DNA of 51,220 nt, from positions 1 through 51,220 of the forward strand of contig JAGCWA010000022.1 of NCBI GenBank assembly GCA_017962085.1. The letters run 5' to 3'. How positions within the stretch are numbered: the stretch's first letter is position 1; each line of letters begins with the position of its first letter. Shown in pieces: positions 15,819-24,600 of the stretch. Made by a program: the position numbers and the translations under genes. The notes below the pieces were generated by a model. It saw only the letters and a program-made list of their open reading frames with translations, made no database searches and was not told the DNA's origin. The stretch is from Paludibacteraceae bacterium (GTDB taxonomy: Bacteria; Bacteroidota; Bacteroidia; Bacteroidales; Paludibacteraceae).

Positions 15819-16685
15819 ATGAGATTAAACGGAAGAAGAGAAAGTTCAAATGTGGACGACCGCAGAAGAAGTGGTGCGGGGAAAGCAGGTTTAGGTATAG
15901 GTGGCGCTCTATTGATCGCAGCCATCACCTACTTCACGACAGGAAACTTGGGTCAGGCGATCAGCACCGGTTTCCAAGTAGTACAATCATCAGGCTCCGG
16001 CACAAACAGCTCATACGAGCCAACAGCGGAAGAGAACGAGTTGGCCAAATTCACTAGCCAAATCTTAGCAGGAACAGAGGACATCTGGACGGAGCAATTC
16101 CAGAAGATGGGCAAGACCTATCATGCGCCACACCTCGTCATGTTCCACGGAGCAGTCAACTCAGGTTGTGGTTCAGCTAGTTCATCCACAGGTCCGTTCT
16201 ACTGTTCCGCAGACCAAACCGTATACATTGACTTACAATTCTTCACGACGATGAAGTCGCAATTCGGAACAGCGGGCGACTTCGCATACGCATACGTCAT
16301 CGCACACGAGGTGGGCCACCATGTGCAGAACGAGTTAGGCATCCTCGGCCAGGTTCACCAGAAGATGAGCCAGGTATCCAAGACAGAATCCAACCAATAC
16401 AGCGTGCGTCTCGAGTTGCAGGCAGACTTCCTTGCGGGAGTTTGGGCATACAACGACCACAAGAAATTCCAGTCGTTGGAGGATGGAGACATCGAAGAGG
16501 GTTTGAACATCGCCTCAAGAATTGGAGACGACTATTTGCAGAAACAGGCTCAAGGCTACACCGTACCAGAGTCCTTCAACCACGGAACCTCCGCACAGCG
16601 TTCCCGTTGGCTGAAAAAGGGTGCTACCGGAGCTGATATTTCAGAAGGAAACAAGTTATTCCAACTCCCTTATAGCGAGCTATAA
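15819..16685 (+). CDS. ypfJ: Neutral zinc metallopeptidase, YpfJ family
   Basis: 288 residues, normal for the family (PF04228). MRLNGRRESSNVDDRRRSGAG is the family's characteristic Arg-rich opening, followed by one transmembrane helix (about residues 27-48: GKAGLGIGGALLIAAITYF region). AYVIAHEVGHHVQNELG holds the zinc-binding HExxH motif around residue 165. ELQADFLAGVWA supplies the third ligand region, and NHGTSAQRSRWLKKG is the conserved C-terminal stretch. It should be anchored in the inner membrane with the protease domain on one side, probably the periplasm. The physiological substrate is unknown. Confidence 0.92.
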   Translation: MRLNGRRESSNVDDRRRSGAGKAGLGIGGALLIAAITYFTTGNLGQAISTGFQVVQSSGSGTNSSYEPTAEENELAKFTSQILAGTEDIWTEQFQKMGKTYHAPHLVMFHGAVNSGCGSASSSTGPFYCSADQTVYIDLQFFTTMKSQFGTAGDFAYAYVIAHEVGHHVQNELGILGQVHQKMSQVSKTESNQYSVRLELQADFLAGVWAYNDHKKFQSLEDGDIEEGLNIASRIGDDYLQKQAQGYTVPESFNHGTSAQRSRWLKKGATGADISEGNKLFQLPYSEL

Positions 16686-16709
16686 TCGAGCGGATAAAGA
16701 CAAAAAGTG

Positions 16710-16739
16710 GGGGTTGTTCAGTGGGAACTGGACAACCCC
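16710..16739 (+). terminator. Hairpin after the metallopeptidase gene
   Basis: 13-bp stem (GGGGTTGTTCAGT with ACTGGACAACCCC, one G-U pair) and loop GGGA, 24 bases after the stop. It lacks a full T-run, so terminator function is likely but not certain. Confidence 0.55.
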
Positions 16740-16974
16740 TGTTCTATTTAGAGAAACCCCGATTGGGCAACTCCTTTGCGTTTTTTATTCAATTCTTCGT
16801 CTAATAGAGCACCGTCGAGAATCATCCGGCAGGCCCCTTTTGGTCATATGATATAGTCCATTCGCGTTTCGTTCAGTAGAAAACCCGCAACCCAATCGGC
16901 AAGAAATACGACCTCATGAATTGAAGGAGAATATTCGGGAAGGCAGGCGACATAGAGAAGTCACCTGCGCTCAA

Positions 16975-17811
16975 TTATTCATAATAGACGATCTCACGTC
17001 TTGTGATAAAGCGCACTTGGTCTTTCTTGACATCGAAAATCGTCTCCGTCACCCAATTGCCATGGTCGTCATACTCATACACACACTTCGCCTCCGCCAA
17101 GAGTTTGTCTTCGTACGGGATCGTCAAGGAAGAGACGAGCAAGCCCTTATCATCGTATTCGAACAGGACCTTATAGCTGAGCATACCTCTATGGTAATGA
17201 CCAGACTCGACAATTTGTCCATCCGCATTGTAGACAGAGACCTTCTTCGAGAACTCCTCATTCTTCTCGTTGTAATCGATCTCAGCGACCAAATTCCCTG
17301 ATTTATTATATTCATAGACACGGCGGAACACCAGTTCGCCATTCGCCCGAGTATGTTTGTACTCGCACTGGCGACCATTCCGATCATACTCGTAAGAGTA
17401 GAGGTCTGACACATTACCGTTCTCGTCATGGCGCACCTCCTCCTTCTTGTTACCGTTACCATCATAGACGTTCACATTGACGCCAGAGACCTCGCCCTCC
17501 TGGTTGAAGTTAGTCTCCTTCACACAGATACCATTCTCGTACTTATGCACGCTACGGCTGCTCAAACGATTGTCAATGTCATAGGATCGTTGCTCGGTAA
17601 GACCACCATTACGGTTAAAGTTGTAGAACTCATTCCAAATACGTTCCTCCATCACGTTATCAAACACAACGCTCGCGTCGTAGGTCTGAGAGTGGAGTGA
17701 CTTAACATTTCCTTTCAAGCCCAACGCATTAGGTACATTTTTCTGCTCCTCTTGACATTCCGTCAAAACAAACAAGGCCAATATGCCCCAAAACAATAAT
17801 CTTTTTTTCAT
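16975..17811 (-). CDS. Exported YD-repeat-like protein, probable lipoprotein
   Basis: 278 residues. The N-terminus is a signal peptide ending FVLTEC; Cys 19 could be lipidated, but the Glu just before it is unusual for a lipobox. The mature protein is a string of about 9 short beta units of the form YEYDxxGxxxxExxY (VNVYDGNGNKKEEVRHDENGN, YEYDRNGRQCEY, YEYNKSGNLVAEIDY, FEYDDKGLLVS, YEYDDHGNWVTETIF). These resemble RHS/YD repeats and the antitoxin-like repeat proteins of Bacteroidetes, without the toxin or core regions of true RHS proteins. Probably located at the cell surface or periplasm. Its 5-prime region has three 9-bp direct repeats. Confidence 0.8.
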   Translation of the reverse strand: MKKRLLFWGILALFVLTECQEEQKNVPNALGLKGNVKSLHSQTYDASVVFDNVMEERIWNEFYNFNRNGGLTEQRSYDIDNRLSSRSVHKYENGICVKETNFNQEGEVSGVNVNVYDGNGNKKEEVRHDENGNVSDLYSYEYDRNGRQCEYKHTRANGELVFRRVYEYNKSGNLVAEIDYNEKNEEFSKKVSVYNADGQIVESGHYHRGMLSYKVLFEYDDKGLLVSSLTIPYEDKLLAEAKCVYEYDDHGNWVTETIFDVKKDQVRFITRREIVYYE

Positions 17812-17825
17812 GCGATTCCTTTTTA

Positions 17826-17861
17826 AAACACCTTTTAAACACCTTATTACGTAAACACCTT
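17826..17861. repeat. Three direct repeats of AAACACCTT upstream of the YD-repeat gene
   Basis: Exact 9-bp copies at 17826-17834, 17837-17845 and 17853-17861 (starts 11 and 16 bases apart), immediately before the ATG at 17811. The first two are one helical turn apart. They could be regulator-binding half-sites or translation-region repeats; on the coding strand each reads AAGGTGTTT, whose AAGG part is purine-rich. Confidence 0.55.
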
Positions 17862-18000
17862 ACAAACATGTATCCGTAAATATATAAATAAAATTTTGGA
17901 AAAACCAACATTTGAGAAGATAAATTTCTCGGTGGATAGGGCAAAAAATGACGAAAAAAGGATTAAAAGCGCTGACCCTTAGCCCTTTGCGTCCCGCGAT

Positions 18001-21000
18001 TTAATCTGACGTTTTCATGCCTATATGCACGATTCCACATTCCGTCCCCACCCGGACTATATATATTCCAGGGAAAGGGATAACAATATCCACCGCATCA
18101 TCAGTTGCCGTTTCCTTGGCGACCATGGTTCCCACCGCGGAAAAGACCTCAACCAGTCCACCCTTCTCCACATTCCGCAGGGATATTGTTTTGTCATACA
18201 CATAGATCTGCGTCTTAGATTCATCGTCCATTGCCTCCTCCACAGAGACCGTTTCGCACGTCAGGCTACCATTAGGAGAGAGCGGCGTCGCAGTGAACAC
18301 TGTATCCCCGTCAGCGCCCTCACAGATTCCGAAGAGGGTCATCTCGGAGCGTCCGTCCCCTACACGACCGAACGACTCATTCGTTCCGTGAGACTCAAAA
18401 GCGATTGAATCCAAAAGAATCTCTTCTCCTCGATAGAAACCAGTTAGCGTGACGGTTTCCGCAGCGGACACGCCCAGCTTAAAATTCAGATGCAACGGGC
18501 CTTTCTCAGGCGCCTTATCCGCCCACAGCAGTTTATATCCATGAGCAGGCACAACCGTCTCCGTGAACCCTTTAGGGATGGTGCACTGCACCGCCTTCGT
18601 CACGTTTTCGACGACCATTCCAGCCAAATCGACATTTCTATCGCCAGCATTGTACACCTCTATCCAGTCAGGGAAATCACCCTTCTCATCAGCAAGGGTC
18701 GTGTTGGAGGCACAGACCTCGTTCAGGTAGAGATCCGTCGGCGCTACATAATCAGGGTCATGCTCAAAGAACATCGTGATCTTCAACTCATTACCCTTCG
18801 CATAGGCAGTCAACGCACCACCAAGGTACTTGCTGTTGTCATCGCTCCTGACCACCGTGTCGTTGATGTTCCATCTTAATATTCTATAGCCCACAGGAAC
18901 AATCGGCTCCACCTTCACCCGTGCCCCGGAATAGCGCCAAGTATTGTATTTCAAAGAATTAACCTCCCTCTTATTTAGAAGGAACTTAAAATTAGGCGCC
19001 TCATCATCAGGAAATACGGTTCTAATCTTCACAACCACAGAATCATCTCCCAAGCTGAACCGTTCCTTCAGTTGGTCCACAACGTATGCCTTTCGATCCT
19101 TAGCGAAGGAACGCATCTGCTCGACCGCCTCATCAAAAGCGGCCGGGTTGCCGGGAGCATCCAAGAAGGCTGAGTTTTTGATCGTCGCACACATGTCGAG
19201 CCTCGTCAAATCCCAGATAGAATCGAGCTTCGTATCAATCCGCTCGTCAGTGAACTGATTTTCCAGCCTATCAAGATACTGGTCCAAGAACTGCCAGCGG
19301 AAGTCCTCGTTTCGGAGACAAGACCTGAGCAACACCCACATCGCCTCGACACCCTTCTCCTCCGTGGCGAACTTAATCATGTTCTTATCCACAGAGGTCG
19401 CCTTGGACAACCCAAAATCCGTGTCATAAAGAATCCAACGGAACCTGCCACCATCGTGTTTCCGCCACATCTTAATGTTATTAGAGACCCAATCGGTATT
19501 GCCAACGTATTGTTCAATAATCTGATAGTCAATATATTCATCAATATCCATCATGGTCGATAACCGATCATAGAAATCATCACGCTCATAGCTCTTGCTC
19601 ACGTAGTCAATCATCACATTGTAGGCATCCTTCGTACCCGCCTCACACGAATAGCCCACACCCAAGAAATCGATCTCATCCTCGTCAAGTCCATAATTAT
19701 GGTAGACGTAATCCTCGTTGGTACGCTCCGTCAGGATCATCATGCCATAGAAGATACCATTCAGGTAGAACGCCACGGGCTGGGCCATCTGTCTGTCCAG
19801 GTTCATACCATCGCCTAGGCTTTGGATAAACATATCCCTCCATCGTGGCTGAACGTACGAGTAACCATTTCCACCATTGCGCAAGGCAAGGCTCTTGTAT
19901 TTCTTGTAATCACGCGCAGGGAAGAAGTTGTCGTATTGCATTTTAGACTTTCCCGACCGTTTATTCGCCTTGATCTTCAAGCTCTTCGCCACATGTATCC
20001 TTGTGCATCCACCATAGACACCGATTTCAACCTCCTGATTATTGACCACTTCTCCGTCCAGGATATACTCGAAATTGGCCGAGCGCATCCATTCTCGGTT
20101 ATAGTTAGCAGGGAAATCATAGCAACCGGAGATGATACCATTAGTACCCTCCACATACATGCCAAGACTATCGCCAAAGACATCTTCGTTATTAGCGGAG
20201 AGGGAAACAATAGGGAGCCTACTCCCCTCATCGCCGCAAGCCTCATAATACTTATAAGGGAGAATGAAGGTGCCCGTTAGGATCTCGCTGAACAGCATAT
20301 CCTCCTTATAAGCCCTCGCGCGCACAACGGCAGTCTGCGCGACCGGGAAGGCGCCCTCGTACCTCGTTCCGTTCTCAGGAGTAGGCACATCGCCATTCAG
20401 GGTATAATAGATCTGCGCGCCCTCCGTTTCGCAATCCAGTTCAACGTTCAACGCACCATCATACAATCCTGGCTTTCCGCTCTTGAATAGGGGTTTCGCC
20501 ACCCTATTAGAGATCGACGTCACCAATTCGTCATTCGGTTCGCCAGGCGTAGGAATCATGAAACCATCCTCGCAATAGGCGATGTGCGGATATTGTTTCG
20601 GGTAAGGCAGTTCCAGCGTCTCGCCACCATTAGAAAAAGAAATCATTCCCTTATCCGTAGAGAGTTTATGCCCCACGCTACCAACGTAACGAGGATGAAC
20701 ACGCATGGCAGAGGCACTACCCGACTCCACCTTGCCGAAGAACAGCAAGGAATAGCCGTTGGGTATGACATGGGAAGAGTCCAGCACCACGCTCCAATCC
20801 GTCTGCCCCTCCTTCTCGTTGACCACGGTCCAGCCTTTCAGGTCGACAGCAGGTCCATCGTTATAGAACTCCACATAACCGTCATAGTTATATTGATCAC
20901 TGACAACCGTAGCGACATTGTTCGTCATGATCTCCGTGATGCTCACTTTCGCATCCACCGTCATAACGCACAGCGACAATAGCAATATTTGAAACAGTAC

Positions 21001-21012
21001 AACTTTCCTCAT
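18001..21012 (-). CDS. CotH kinase family protein with two lamin-tail domains and a T9SS-like C-terminal domain
   Basis: 1003 residues. A signal peptide (MRKVVLFQILLLSLCVMTVDA) is followed by a lamin-tail domain (about 25-150, ITEIMTNN..YDGYVEFYNDGPAVDLKGW), a chitobiase/HEX C-terminal-like domain (about 175-250, QIYYTLNGDVPTPENG), and a CotH-type kinase domain (about 260-650, with KSLKIKANKRSGKSK, LALRNGGNGYSY, YLNGIFYGMMILTER and WILYDTDFG). A second lamin-tail domain follows (about 760-880, LNEVCASN..FPDWIEVYNAG). The last 70 residues (VEVFSAVGTMVAKE ... GIYIVRVGTECGIVHIG) look like the sorting domain of type IX secretion cargo. The start is the ATG at 21012; the frame also opens with a TTG nine bases earlier. 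A secreted, possibly surface-attached protein; CotH proteins elsewhere phosphorylate spore-coat or exported proteins. Confidence 0.9.
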   Translation of the reverse strand: MRKVVLFQILLLSLCVMTVDAKVSITEIMTNNVATVVSDQYNYDGYVEFYNDGPAVDLKGWTVVNEKEGQTDWSVVLDSSHVIPNGYSLLFFGKVESGSASAMRVHPRYVGSVGHKLSTDKGMISFSNGGETLELPYPKQYPHIAYCEDGFMIPTPGEPNDELVTSISNRVAKPLFKSGKPGLYDGALNVELDCETEGAQIYYTLNGDVPTPENGTRYEGAFPVAQTAVVRARAYKEDMLFSEILTGTFILPYKYYEACGDEGSRLPIVSLSANNEDVFGDSLGMYVEGTNGIISGCYDFPANYNREWMRSANFEYILDGEVVNNQEVEIGVYGGCTRIHVAKSLKIKANKRSGKSKMQYDNFFPARDYKKYKSLALRNGGNGYSYVQPRWRDMFIQSLGDGMNLDRQMAQPVAFYLNGIFYGMMILTERTNEDYVYHNYGLDEDEIDFLGVGYSCEAGTKDAYNVMIDYVSKSYERDDFYDRLSTMMDIDEYIDYQIIEQYVGNTDWVSNNIKMWRKHDGGRFRWILYDTDFGLSKATSVDKNMIKFATEEKGVEAMWVLLRSCLRNEDFRWQFLDQYLDRLENQFTDERIDTKLDSIWDLTRLDMCATIKNSAFLDAPGNPAAFDEAVEQMRSFAKDRKAYVVDQLKERFSLGDDSVVVKIRTVFPDDEAPNFKFLLNKREVNSLKYNTWRYSGARVKVEPIVPVGYRILRWNINDTVVRSDDNSKYLGGALTAYAKGNELKITMFFEHDPDYVAPTDLYLNEVCASNTTLADEKGDFPDWIEVYNAGDRNVDLAGMVVENVTKAVQCTIPKGFTETVVPAHGYKLLWADKAPEKGPLHLNFKLGVSAAETVTLTGFYRGEEILLDSIAFESHGTNESFGRVGDGRSEMTLFGICEGADGDTVFTATPLSPNGSLTCETVSVEEAMDDESKTQIYVYDKTISLRNVEKGGLVEVFSAVGTMVAKETATDDAVDIVIPFPGIYIVRVGTECGIVHIGMKTSD

Positions 21013-21037
21013 ATTGTCCAAATTAACTAATTATCCG

Positions 21038-21045
21038 CAAAGCTA
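21038..21045 (-). promoter_or_regulatory. -7 element TAGCTTTG for the CotH gene
   Basis: TAnnTTTG match on the minus strand, 25 bases before the ATG at 21012. Confidence 0.6.
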
Positions 21046-21075
21046 CAAACTTTCCGCGACAGAAATCATCGTCTC

Positions 21076-21414
21076 CTACCACCATCCCCACGGATCATGA
21101 ATTATTTCGTAAACCATCCCAAAAAGACACACGAGGAAAGTCGCCAACAATGCCAGACAAATTTTCCATTTTTTCCGAAAGATCGACAACAAGAGGGTTA
21201 TCACACCAATCCCCCAAAACAGCAGACTAGCAACGCACATAATGCGAGGAAGAGGCTGATATGCGATACAATAGTCCACCCCCTCCCTTATGCCTAATTT
21301 CAGCATGACAATGCCACCTATCCGACAAGAAACCAACGCCACAGGAATCACCCACCAATAACGCAGCACCCTATCTATTCCAGCCATCACGTTGTCTATT
21401 CCGAAATTCCTCAT
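21076..21414 (-). CDS. Small membrane protein
   Basis: 112 residues from the chosen ATG. Three hydrophobic segments are seen (VLRYWWVIPVALVSCRIGGIVML, IMCVASLLFWGIGVITLLLSI and WKICLALLATFLVCLFGMVYEI). A longer frame starts at 21513 but adds 33 hydrophilic, Cys-rich residues with no likely role, so MRNFGIDNVMAGIDRVLRYW is preferred. No family recognised. It sits 31 bases upstream of the CotH promoter element, on the same strand, and is divergent from the HTCS gene. Confidence 0.55.
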   Translation of the reverse strand: MRNFGIDNVMAGIDRVLRYWWVIPVALVSCRIGGIVMLKLGIREGVDYCIAYQPLPRIMCVASLLFWGIGVITLLLSIFRKKWKICLALLATFLVCLFGMVYEIIHDPWGWW

Positions 21415-21633
21415 TTGACAATGTTTATTATAGATTCCGCAAGATTTCAAAAAATGGCAAAATCGGCGTGTAATGTTATTTTCACAAAAATAATCCTTTT
21501 GTCCAATTGTCAATAAATATCTGAGCTATATTTTTCTACGGGACAAGTAATGATCCGATAAGGTTCATCGCTTCCGAATGCCCCCTCCCTCACAAAAAAG
21601 AGAAGTTCAGCAATATATTCCAACGAAAAAGAG

Positions 21634-21641
21634 TATATTTG
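21634..21641 (+). promoter_or_regulatory. -7 element TATATTTG for the HTCS gene
   Basis: Exact TAnnTTTG match 29 bases before the ATG at 21671. It lies downstream of the more upstream in-frame ATG at 21578, ruling that start out for transcripts from this promoter. Confidence 0.65.
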
Positions 21642-21670
21642 CACCGCTAAAACCGAAAAACACAGAACCA

Positions 21671-24600
21671 ATGATTGTCAAGAAGTCATTCGCGCACATA
21701 TTGGCAACCCTCGTCGCCATCATGCTCTGCATGCCTGAACTATGGGCAGGCACCAGCCAGCGCATGGAGCGGATGGAGCGTTACTCGGCGGCGGAAGGAC
21801 TATCGTCCAACATGACGCACGGCATGACGGAAGACTCCCTTGGCCATATCTGGGTTTGCACGGACTATGGGCTTTCCCGTTTCGACGGAAGCCGCTTCAA
21901 ACGGTTCGAGAAGGGAGAATACCCCTCCATCCTCCGCAACGACTTCTTCTGCGCCACCACACAAAAGGATGGTTCCGTGCTCATCGGAAGCTACCTCGGC
22001 GTAGCGCTGAAATACGACGCGAACAAGGACACCTTCCTCTATGTCGCCCCAAAAGAGTTCGAGAACACCTACTACAAACAGATCTCGGGATTCTGCTCCA
22101 ACGACAAGGGAGATACCTACATGTGGACATCCGGCGGTATCTACCTCTACAACAAGGAGACAGGCCGTTTCTCCTCCGAGACACCCATATATGAAATGAC
22201 CAAGGACACGTTCATCTGCTCCATGTACGTGGACCCGACCAACCGCATCTGGGTATGCACCTACAACTCGCTGAAAATCATACAACCCGACGGAAAACTA
22301 CTTCGGAGGGACAAACTTGACTTGGGAGAGATGTATGCCAGCAAGGTCATCGCCCTCGACAAAAAGCATATCCTCATCACCTGTTTCTCCAACAACCTGA
22401 TCGAATATGTCCTGTCAGACGATGGGCAAATCATCAACTCCAAGAAAATCAGGCTTCCTTTCTCCAACATCACCAGCGTGCTGAAGGACAGGTCCGGCAG
22501 AATATGGTTCACCACGGACGGGAACGGACTGTGGTACACGGACGAGGAGCTGACGGAGACGACCAACTACGTGAACATCAGGCCGGCAGGATACCCAAGC
22601 GATGCCATCAGCAAACTCTACTGCATCCAAGAGACAAAAGACGGCGACCTATGGATCGGCACCCAAAACACGGGTATATGGAGGTACAAAAAGAATAGAA
22701 GCAACCTGATCATGTCGTCGCAAGACATCCCCTTCCCTGAAAAGATGTGCTCCGACTTCATCGAGACCGAAGATGGGTCCATCTACGCCGTATCCGACGG
22801 TGGCGGACTATCATGGATCAGCAACGACCTCAAAACATTCGAACAGATACCAGGCAAAGCGGGCGAAAACAACCAAAACGCCCTCAGCATCGCACAAGAC
22901 GCAGAGGGCAAGATATGGATAGCCACCTGGGGCGGCGGTGTCCAAATATACGACCCTGCAAGCAAGAGTTTTAAACAAGAGAAATTCGAGGAGCTTAAAT
23001 CCACTCTCAGCTGTTTCTTCTCCGTCAACATCATGAAAAACAATGAGATATGGATCTGCACGGGAGGAGACGGACTCTATGTACGGAGAACGGACGGACA
23101 CTGGGAGAAGTTCCTGCTACCTTTCGGCGGCAACGAATACGACATGTGGACCTACGGTGTCACGGAGGGAACCAACGGGACCCGCTGGATCATCACCACA
23201 CGCTCCATCTGGAGAGTCAACGGAACCAACCGGAAGCCTCTGATCGCGGACATATCCAAGCAGAAAACGCACGACCCGATCTGCATCAACGACGCCGCAT
23301 GCGACAAAGCGGGGAACCTCTACGTGGGGTGCGACCAAATCATCCTGAAGTTCTCGGAAAACGGAGAGCACTGCGACACGCTAAACTTCGTCCCGAAAGA
23401 CAACTACTTCTCCCTCGAGCTATTGGACAACGGGGAGATCATAGCCAGAGGGAACAAGGGCATCTACAGAATTGACCTTAAAGGAGAACAATACACCATC
23501 TATCCGTACGAGTTCCACGCCAGCGGAACAGGACGTTTCCGCATCCACGGCTCCATCGTCCTGAGAGACGGAAGGATACTCTTCGGCACCAAGGAGGGAT
23601 TCATCGTCGTCAACCTCAACCAAAAGGGGGAAGGCGCCAAGACCCACCACTTCGGTGTGACCTGCGAGACCGTCAACAGCATTCCATACAGGGAGACAAA
23701 CATCCAACAAGTGACCGACGAGAATGGCTCCATCAAAGAGATGACGGTCAAATACGGGCAAACGGACCTGACCTTCCGTGTGGACCTTGTGAACTACTTC
23801 CCGAAAGAGATCATCTGCGAATATCAGTTGGAAGGATTATCGGACAAATGGACGGAGGTGAACAGTGACCGAGGCATCAACTTCTCCTTCATACCATCCG
23901 GCAGCTACGTCCTGCACGTGCGCAACTACCTGTCCGGCGAAGAAGAATCCGCAGAGGTGAGGGATGTACAAATCACCGTATTACCGCCATGGTGGCAGAC
24001 CATCTGGTTCAAGATCGGCACCTCCCTCCTACTCGCCCTCCTGATAGGCACCATCCTCAACCTGCGCATCAGACGATTGAAGAAAGAGCAGATCGAGTTG
24101 CAGGAGAAGGTGAAGGAGCGCACCCACGAGTTGGACGAGAAGAATGCCGAGCTACGATTAGTGCTGCAAGACAAAGACCGACTCATATCCGTCATCGCCC
24201 ATGACCTGAAAAACCCGATGTTCGCCATCGTGGGCACATTGGAACAGTTGAACAACAAGGAGATCGAGGCGGACAGCGAATACAAAAGGACGCTGAGGGA
24301 CGTGCACCAATCCGCGGAGACACTACAGAACGAGATGGTACGACTCCTCGAATGGGCGAAAGCCAAGAAAGAGGAGATCGAGTGCAAGCACGAGGACGTC
24401 AACGTGGGCAACACGCTGCAGAACTTAGGACTGCTCTTAGGCGGACTCATCCGCAGCAAGGAGCAGACGCTCGACATCACCTCACACACTGAGAACTGCG
24501 CATACGTCGACTCCAGGATGTTCAACACCATCATCCGCAACCTCATCACCAACGCTGTCAAGTTCACCCCGAAGGGTGGACGCATCGCCCTGTCGGCATG

